Shown piece after piece: positions 56,501 through 64,000 of a DNA stretch of 64,000 nt; the stretch's first letter is position 1, and each line of letters begins with the position of its first letter. A program made the position numbers and the translations under genes. This stretch comes from Triticum aestivum. Its lineage: Eukaryota > Streptophyta > Magnoliopsida > Poales > Poaceae. Where the stretch lies: NCBI RefSeq assembly GCF_018294505.1, contig NC_057800.1, positions 173,490,396-173,554,395 of the forward strand, in the 5' to 3' direction. Under the pieces are notes generated by a model. The model saw only the letters and a program-made list of their open reading frames with translations. It did not search any database and was not told the origin of the DNA.

Positions 56501-59500
56501 CCACAACACTCGACCCGAAATAGGAAGAAACGCTCATCCAGTTCCTCCATGAGAACTGGGACATTTTTGCATGGAAGCCCGCTGACATGCCAGCTGTTCC
56601 CAGGGGACTGGCTGAGCATCGCCTAAGAGTCGACTCATCTGCAAAACCAGTCAAAGAACATCTTCGGCGGTCCGCCGTCCAGAAGAGAAAAGCCATTGGT
56701 GAGGAAGTGGCTCGACTGTTGGCGGCAGGATTTATCCGAGAGATATACCACTCCGAGTGGCTCGCTAATGTTGTCATGGTTCCTAAGAAGGACAAATCGC
56801 TCCGAATGTGCATTGATTTCAAGCACATCAACCGGGCCTGCTCGAAAGATCATTTTCCTCTCCCTCGCATAGATCAAATTGTTGACTCGACCGCGGGATG
56901 CGAGAGACTGTCTTTTCTAAACGCCTACTCCGGGTACCACCAGATCCGTCTGTACGGACCCGACGAGGTAAAAACAGCTTTCATCACTCCATTCGGGTGC
57001 TTATGCTATATCACCATGCCATTCGGCCTCAAGAATGCCGGAGCCACATTTATGCGAATGATTCAGAAGTGTCTTCTCACTCAAATCAGTCGGAATGTGG
57101 AAGCGTATATGGATGATATCGTCGTCAAGTCACGAAAAGGTTCCGACCTACTCGCTGACCTCGCCGAAACATTTGCCAACCTCAGAAGGTATGATATCAA
57201 GCTCAATCCATCAAAGTGCACATTTGGAGTTCCTGGTGGCAAGTTACTCGCTTTTCTCGTTTCCGAGCGAGGAATCGACGCTAATCCAGAGAAGATCGGC
57301 ACTATTCTCCGAATGAAACGCCCTGTGCGAGTGCACGATGTCCAGAAGCTTACTGGATGCTTGGCCGCATTAAGTCGATTCATCTCACGACTCGGTGAAA
57401 AGGCATTGCCTCTTTACCGACTGATGAAGAAGGCAGACAAGTTCGAGTGGACTCCAGAAGCTGATGCAGCGTTTGCCGAGCTAAAAGCTCTGCTCTCCAC
57501 CCAGCCAGTGCTTGCTGCTCCAATCAGCAAAGAGCCTCTGCTGCTCTATATCGCAGCCACAGCACAAGTCGTCAGTACTGTGCTTACGGGCGAGCGGGAA
57601 GAAGAAGGAAAAGCTCTCAAAGTTCAGCGCCCAGTGTATTATTTGTCTGAAGTCTTGACTCCATCCAAGCAGAGATATCCTCATTATCAGAAGCTTGTGT
57701 ATGGAATATACATGACCACAAAGAAGGTTGCTCATTATTTCTCTGATCATTCCATCACAGTCGTCAGCGACGCTCCACTATCAGAGATTTTGCACAACAG
57801 AGATGCAACTGGTCGAGTGGCTAAATGGGCGATTGAACTTCTTCCCCTTGATATCAAGTTTGAGGCAAAGAAAGCCATTAAGTCCCAGGCAATAGCAGAT
57901 TTCCTCGCCGAGTGGATTGAACAGCAGCAGCCGACTGAAGTTCACTCGGAGCATTGGACCATGTTCTTTGATGGCTCTAAGATGTTGAATGGTTTCGGTG
58001 CTGGGGTTGTCCTGGTTTCCCCCAGAGGAGATAAGCTCAGATATGTGCTCCAGATTCACTTTGATTCCTCCAACAATGAGGCAGAATATGAGGCCCTCTT
58101 ATACGGATTGCGCGTGGCCATTTCACTCGGCGTCCGTCGCCTGATGGTCTATGGCGACTCGGATTTAGTGGTCAACCAAGTGATGAAGGAGTGGGACGTG
58201 AGAAGCCCAGCCATGACTGGATACTGCAGTGCAGTGAGGAAGCTGGAAAAGAAGTTCGAGGGGTTGGAGCTCCATCATATACCCCGACTGAAAAATCAAG
58301 CAGCTGATGATCTAGCAAAGATAGGTTCCAAGAGAGAAGCCATTCCGAGTGGTGTGTTCTTGGAGCATATACACACTCCGTCAGTCAAAGAAGATCCTTT
58401 CACCGAAGAAGCTCCACAGCCCAAGAGTGCCACAGATCCGACTGAGGTTGAAGTCCCAGCAGTGGTCGACTTGGTCATGGAGGTCTTGGTGGTCATTCCC
58501 GACTGGACAATTCCATATATCGTGTATATCCTGAGAAAAGAGCTCCCGGAGGATGAGGAAGAAGCTCGATAGATCGTCCGTCGATCTAAGGCCTTTACCG
58601 TAATCAAAGGACAATTATACAGAGAAAGCGCGACTAGAGTTGGTCAGAAGTGCATAACACCAGAAGAAGGTCGAATCATCCTCAATGATATCCACTCGGG
58701 AACCTGTGGTCATCATGCGTCCTCTCGGACCATCGTGGCCAAAGCCTACCGAGCCGGATTTTACTGGCCAAAGGCGAATGAGATGGCAAAGGAAATAGTG
58801 GATAAGTGCGAGGGATGTCAGTTCTACTCGAATATGTCGCACAAGCCTGCATCGGCTCTGAAGACCATCCCACTCGTCTGGCCTTTCGCAGTATGGGGGT
58901 TGGACAAGGTCGGTCCTTTGAGAACAGGGCGAAGTGGCTTCACGCATGTACTGGTAGCAGTCGACAAATTCACCAAGTGGATTGAGGCTAAACCAATCAA
59001 GAGCCTTGACGCCGGTGCTGCTGTTAGCTTCATCAGGGAACTAATATTCAGATATGGAGTCCCGCATAGCATCATTACGGATAATGGGTCGAACTTTGAC
59101 TCGGAGGAATTCAGAGATTTCTGTAACTCTCAAGGCACACGAGTCGACTACGCTTCAGTCGCTCACCCGCAGTCGAATGGACAAGCAGAGCGAGTCAATG
59201 GCCTGATTCTCAAGGGATTGAAACCCCGACTAATGCGTGATCTCAAGCATGCAGCTGGAGCTTGGGTCGACGAACTTCCCTCGGTGCTTTGGGGACTGCG
59301 GACCACACCTAATCGGTTGACCGGAAGAACCCCATTCTTCTTGGTCTACGGAGCTAAAGCAGTCTTGCCAAGTGATCTTCTCCACAATGCTCCTCGAGTT
59401 GAAATCTACAACGAAGCAGAAGCTGAACAAGCGCGGCAGGACGCAGTCGACCTTTTAGAGGAAGAAAGGGAGATGGCTCTGATCCGGTCGACCATCTACC

Positions 59501-59736
59501 AACAAGATTTGCGTCGTTTCCACGCCAGAAATGTGAGGGGTCGAGCCTTCCAGGAAGGAGATTTAGTTCTCCGAGTGGATCAGAAGAAACAACACAAGCT
59601 TGCTCCTTCTTGGGAAGGACCCTTCATCGTCACCAAAGTTCTCCACAACGGGGCGTACCGTCTTTACAACGTCGAGCATAATATCGACGAGCCCCGAGCT
59701 TGGAACGCAGAACTACTCCGCCCATTTTTCACTTAA
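53575..59736 (+). pseudogene. Gypsy C gag-pol polyprotein, two nonsense codons
   Basis: One frame of about 2050 codons runs from ATG 53575 to 59736. It is broken only by TAG at 56521-56523 and TAG at 58570-58572. Gag core at residues about 440-590 (LMLEGSARAWLTQLPPSS, FEGTCKRPAGLTELQ). Protease: MDGGSGLNLLYADTLKG, residue about 790. RT: CIDFKHINRACSKDHFPLPR, with YMDD at 57106-57117. RNase H: MFFDGSKMLNGFGAG, NNEAEYEALLYGL, VYGDSDLV. Integrase: zinc site with CEGCQFY, then WGLDKVGPL, ITDNGSNF and SNGQAERVN, the complete D-D-E set. The C-terminal end is WNAELLRPFFT. All catalytic residues are kept. Both stops could come from C-to-T change of CAG. It makes the particle, cDNA and integration machinery in intact relatives. 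Confidence 0.92.
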
Positions 59737-59854
59737 GTTTAATCACTCGGATGAGTTGCAATAAAGTACTTCTGTAGTCCATGGACCTCAAGATAATAGT
59801 GTCATAGTTCCTCCATAATTTTTGTCACTTTTTATTTTGTCCAATAAAATTTCC
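59737..59854. other. Short spacer after gag-pol
   Basis: AT-rich sequence with 'aataaagtacttc' and 'ccaataaaat', possible poly(A) signals for the sense transcript. Confidence 0.4.
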
Positions 59855-60940
59855 CCTCAGTGGGTGACTTAGCCGCGAATCCGTTTCGCCTAAGTTTGTA
59901 AAAATCCTCCGAGTGGTGAGTCAGACTCCCACTCGGAGGCTTAGCTACGAATCCATTTCGCCTAAGATTAAATAAAATCCTACCGAGTGGTAAGCCAGAC
60001 TTCCACTCGGAGGCTTAGCTGCAGTCCAAGTACTCGCCTAAGTTATGAAAATCCTACCGAGTGAAGAGCAAACCTCTCACTCGGGGGCTTAGCTGCAGCC
60101 CAGTGCTCGCCTAAGATTAAATAAAATCCTACCGAGTGGTAAGCCAGACTTCCACTCGGGGGCTTAGCTGCAGCCCAGTGCTCGCCTAAGATTAAATAAA
60201 ATCCTACCGAGTGGTAAGCCAGACTTCCACTCGGAGGCTTAGCTGCAGTCCAAGTACTCGCCTAAGTTATGAAAAATCCTACCGAGTGGTAAGCCAGACT
60301 TCCACTCGGAGGCTTAGCTGCAGTCCAAGTACTCGCCTAAGTTATGAAAATCCTACCGAGTGAAGAGCAAACCTCTCACTCGGAGGCTTAGTTGCAGTCC
60401 AAGTGCTCTCCTAAGTTACCAGAAATCCTACCGAGTGAAGAGCAAACCTCTCACTCGGAGGCTTAGCTGCAGTCCAAGTCTCGCCTAAGTTATCAGAAAT
60501 CCTACCGAGTGAAGAGCAAACCTCTCACTCGGGGGCTTAGCTGCAGCCCAGTGCTCGCCTAAGTTGTCAAAAATCCTACCGAGTGAAGAGCAAACCTCTC
60601 ACTCGGGGGCTTAGCTGCAGCCCAGCGCTCGCCTAAGTTATCAGAAATCCTACCGAGTGAAGAGCAAACCTCTCACTCGGAGGCTTAGCTGCAGTCCAAG
60701 TACTCGCCTAAGTTATCAAAATTCCTACCGAGTGAAGAGCAAACCTCTCACTCGGGGGCTTAGCTGCAGCCCATCGCTCGCCTAAGTTATCAGAAATCCT
60801 ACCGAGTGAAGAGCAAACCTCTCACTCGGAGACTTAGCTGCAGCCCAGTGCTCGCCTAAGATATAGAAATCCTACCGAGTGAAAAGCAAACCTCTCACTC
60901 GGGAGGCTTAGCTACAGCCCAGCGCTCACCTAAGTGGACT
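59855..60940. repeat. Array of about 14 hairpin units, 71-76-bp step
   Basis: Each unit has the form 'atcctaCCGAGTG[G/A]...[C/T]CACTCGG.ggcttagctgcag.c.agt.ctcgcctaag'. The two arms pair as an 8-bp stem around about 12 loop bases. Five units have GTGG with CCAC and nine have GTGA with TCAC, so the eighth base pair changes on both sides together. The array lies between the converging gag-pol and antisense genes. It is non-coding. Confidence 0.85.
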
Positions 60941-61153
60941 AAGGAATAAGTCGATTGCAGTAAGCGCCCCGCTTTGAACCTGCAAAAGGCATTTCGAGCC
61001 AAAAGCAATCATATTCAAACACCAAATTCAAGTTCGGATCGATACCTAAAGGAACCGAAAGTGCTCAGGCGCTAAGCCCGTTAAGGTTTATTGGTTACAA
61101 CTCCACTCGGCATACCGAGGCAAATTTAAAGCGTCGAGTTTAGAAGAAGTTTT
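60941..61153. other. 3' flank of the antisense gene
   Basis: 213 bases between the hairpin array and the antisense stop codon. It is probably the 3' untranslated region of the minus-strand transcript. No ORF. Confidence 0.4.
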
Positions 61154-64000
61154 TTACCCCTCCTGTGGAGGGCTGGAAGGTGCAATAAACTCATCAAGAT
61201 CAATTCCATCTGCGATCCGAGTGGCAGCCGCAAGGAAAGTTTCCATAAAGGACCTGAAGTCGTGTTTCTTGGTGTTGGCCAACCGGAGGGCCGCCAGCTT
61301 GTCTTCTCGCGCATCTTTGCAGTGGACTCGGGCCAGACACAGAGCAACATCTGCACCGCACCGAGCCGAGGACTTTTTCCACTCCTGCACTCGACCAGGG
61401 ATCGTGTTCAAGCGAGCCATCAGCGACTCGAGGTCGTTCTGAAGTGTCTCCCCGGGCCAGAGCGTCGAGTCGATGCGAGATGTGGCGACCTTCAGCCTTG
61501 CAAGATAGTCCACGACAGCTGCAACACGGGACTCCAGTCGGAAAACATTCATGGCAACTTCGTCATCCATCGGAGAATTGACGGGGTCAAGGTTTGGTTC
61601 CAGCCGGCTAGTTTCTTCTTCAAAGTTTTGACAAAATTCTGCAAGGACGATCACCGAGTCAAGGTGATGGTCGAATGGAAAAACCACGGTTGGAAATGAT
61701 CGCCGAGCATAGAGATTTACCTTCAAGCATAAGAAACAGCTTCTTGGCAAGACCATTCAGGAAGGCCTCCAGATCTTTTTTCTTCCCAAGAGCAGCTTTC
61801 AGATTGGCATTTTCTTGCTCAAGCTTGGCGACTGAAGCTAGGTTCTCGTCAACAAGCTTGATCTTCTCAGCTAGTTCAAGGTCCTTCTTCCATTGGGCCT
61901 CCCTCACCTTACCTGCAAGTTACAGCAAGATCAGATTTTGAAACAAATAAAGGGAAAAAGCAGTCGTCAAGGTCTCACCAAACATACCTTCCGTCTCCTC
62001 CTTTGCCTTCGTCAGATTCTCCTGAACCAGCTTCAAATTCAGCTCGAGCTGAATGTGCTTGTTTTCCAGCTCAGAGTAGCGAGCCACAAGATCACAGGAG
62101 TTCTGCGAAGAACCAATCGACTAAAATGTCAAATATAATTCACTTCCGAGTGAAAAAGGAAAAATCAGGCGTTTCTAAGACTACAGACGAATACGAGCAT
62201 TCGACCGTAGTCTCGGGGACTACACCCAGTGGGTGCACTCAGTGTGCCCCCACTAATCGACCAGTCGAAGACAGAGTCGACCAGTCGACCGGTTTGCGAA
62301 ATCCAGTCGCCTTAGTCGAATGACGGAAAGACTGAAATTATAAAGCCTAAGGCCGACTGCCCGCAGTCGACCTTAGCCTTGGGGACTACACCCAGCGGGT
62401 GCACTCAGCGTGCCCCCGCTAACACGGAGTTTAACTCGACACACCCAGTGGGTGACTACTATAAATTCTGGAAAGAAAAGTTTCTGATAGCATATCCTAA
62501 CAGAACAAATGGTGGTCGACTGACCTGAACATTGCATTGGAGGGCGGAACTGGCGTCGTAAGCTGCCTGGCTCGCATCCCGGATGGTCTTCAACTGCTCC
62601 ATCATGATCCCTGCCTGGCGTATTGCCTCCTTCGCTGTGCCAGCTTGGTCCTCTGGGACGTGGTGCGTCGTGAAGAGGGAGGGCTGCGGAGCACTCATGA
62701 GTGGATCTGCGAAGGACACGGTGTGTCGAGTGGTGTTCCCCTCCTCCGCGACCAGAGCCTCAGGCACCGTCACATCCTGGGTCACCTTGCTGGCAGACGC
62801 TTTCCTACTCCTTATGTACTTCAGCGGTTCCTCATCTTCATCATCATCAGGGAGAGTGATTACAACATTGGATGGAGCTACAGAAAAGAATCAGGATTAG
62901 ATCATGAGTCAGTCGACTAAAGACAGTGTTAAGAATATAGTACCAGGTTTTGAGGTTGCTGCGTCCTCCATCTCATGGTCGTCAGCCCGGGCCAAGGTCT
63001 CAGAAGTAGCAGCACTGCAACTCCAAAGAGTCAGTCGACTAACTCCAGCGCCAACCAGAGATAAAGTTCACACAAAACAAGAAGACTTAAGCAACATGAT
63101 TACCCTGATATGGTGGGGATGGACACCTTCATCTTCGGCAGGTGCTTGGTCGGCTTCGACGGGGCCGCCCTGGGCTGCTTCGGCGCCTTTTCAGTCGGCG
63201 CCGGAGAGGTGGTCCGAGGGCGCTTGGTCGACTGTGTAACAGTCGCGACCCCCTCGCCGCGTTCAGTCGCAGGGTCATGGACAAGTTTCGACCGCCTTTC
63301 CGAGCGCGGTGGTGCGACCTCCTCCTCCTCCTCCTCTTCCCCGTCCTCATCGTCATCATCATCATCGTCATCGTCATCATCATCGGCCTCGGCAGCGTCC
63401 GAGTCCCACTCCTCCTCCTGGCTCTCGCCCCCGCTCGCTTCTCCCTCCTCAGTCGGAGCCTGCGCTCCGTTGGGCATCGAGTACAGTTTAGTGAGGGTCT
63501 GAGGGACAATAAGACAAAGATCAGTCGACCGATCGGCAGAGAAAGCAGAAATAAATATGACGAGAATACAACGGGAAGTGGGGCAGACATGCCTTGTTTG
63601 GGTCACTGTGGCAGTCGAGTGGAGGAATCCTTCTGGCCCCGCGAGGGTTGTCCTTGTTCCCAGTAACAGCGGCCATCCACCTTTCCAGAGTGGCATCGTC
63701 GACTGCTTCTGGGTTGACCCAAGTCACATCCTCAGTCCCACAGTACAACCACATGCAATGGCTCCGGAACTGAAGAGGCTGGATTCGGCGCCTAAGGAAA
63801 ACTTCCAGGAGATCCATGCCCGTCACTCCCTCCCGAACCAACTGAACTACGCGCTCCATCAGCATCTTCACGTCAGCTTTCTCCTCCGGAATCAGCTTCA
63901 GAGAGGAGGGCTTGTTCACTCGGTCCATGGTAAATGGAGGGAGTCCACTCGACTGCCCCGGTGTCGACTCATCCTGGCAGTAGAACCAGGTCGACTGCCA
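61154..64000 (-). CDS. Antisense multi-exon gene of Gypsy C (partial, open)
   Basis: Minus-strand exons: 64000-63593 (continues off window), 63498-63104, 63014-62944, 62877-62525, 62102-61988, 61912-61721 and 61638-61154 (stop). Phases match at all six junctions and no stop interrupts the 672 visible codons. Intron 1 has a GC donor (AAG|GCATGT); the others are GT-AG. Exon 1 has WFYCQDES, then GVTGMDLLEVFLRRRIQPLQ..CMW, matching the LTG.SLL..FL...L.PL..PMW core of the Gypsy B antisense protein. Exon 2 has poly-Asp and poly-Glu runs followed by a basic region (TKRPR, KAPKQPRAAPSKPTKHLPK). Exons 4-7 are Leu/Glu/Lys-rich coiled coil (LELAEKIKLVDENLASV). The N-terminus lies beyond 64000. Likely PF04195-related and possibly nuclear; function unknown. 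Confidence 0.78.

Larger units (their letters stand above)
52978..64000 (+). mobile_element. Gypsy C: LTR retrotransposon with multi-exon antisense gene (runs off window)
   Basis: Left LTR 52978-53501, primer site, one 6.2-kb gag-pol frame (53575-59736) on the plus strand, a hairpin array (59855-60940) and a minus-strand gene (61154 to beyond 64000). It interrupts the Copia element. The 3' LTR and right target duplication are outside the window. Order and antisense gene match Tat-type Gypsy elements; no chromodomain was seen. Confidence 0.88.

Noticed and set aside
59855..60940. CRISPR-like array of regular repeats
   Set aside because: The spacers are not unique; whole units are repeated, and the host is a plant with Gypsy proteins on both sides. 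It is a retrotransposon tandem array.
63342..63400. Asp-rich codon run in the antisense gene as a sequencing artefact
   Set aside because: It is a GAT/GAC microsatellite but keeps the frame. The neighbouring Gypsy B protein has the same acidic region in the same place, so it was kept as part of the gene.

Overview
This is a repeat-dense stretch of a large grass nuclear genome, almost certainly Triticeae (wheat, Aegilops or barley relatives). The support is a Stowaway MITE with the usual CTCCCTCCGTCCC ends, a Tourist-like MITE with a TAA target duplication, a CACTA terminus, and nested Copia, Gypsy and LINE elements with Triticeae-type LTR ends, primer sites and proteins. Nothing bacterial, plasmid or organellar is visible. 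Almost every long open frame belongs to a transposable element. Family names are not given where only structure can be read.

Layout. (1) 1-8050 is a small gene-remnant island. It holds a broken coiled-coil/membrane-tail gene with its TATA box (1262-2086), MITEs, a minus-strand 3'-5' exonuclease-like pseudogene (3253-3980), an unrecognised ORF with one in-frame stop (5797-6447), and a 440-N gap flanked by an exact 336-bp duplication. (2) 8063-24996 is a LINE with a 12-bp target duplication. Its ORF1 is split by a complete non-autonomous LTR retrotransposon of LARD architecture (8342-20375, TSD GCCTT). (3) About 25540-28575 is repeat-rich sequence ending in a CACTA right terminus. (4) 28576-30108 is a minus-strand Gypsy LTR with its primer site. 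(5) 30109-52977 is a decayed Copia element whose integrase is interrupted by minus-strand Gypsy A (31753-52267). Gypsy A's own 5' LTR is interrupted by plus-strand Gypsy B (42258-51485, TSD AGCTG). (6) 52978 to the window end is plus-strand Gypsy C, which also interrupts the Copia element.

The unifying observation is an accessory-gene layout. Gypsy A, B and C and the LARD each carry an extra gene on the strand opposite to their sense coding region, ending convergently with it. A has a B3-domain-like gene. B has a two-exon gene and C a gene of at least seven exons; these two share a core and the same domain order (core, acidic, basic, coiled coil). The LARD has a short one-membrane-span ORF behind its own TATA box, and also two sense ORFs with a dsRNA-binding-domain-like pattern, one of them behind an internal TATA box. 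The convergent gaps of A, B and C hold hairpin-forming repeats; in C it is a 14-unit array whose stems co-vary. The C antisense gene is open across all visible exons with every splice junction in frame, while the neighbouring gag-pol frame carries two nonsense codons.
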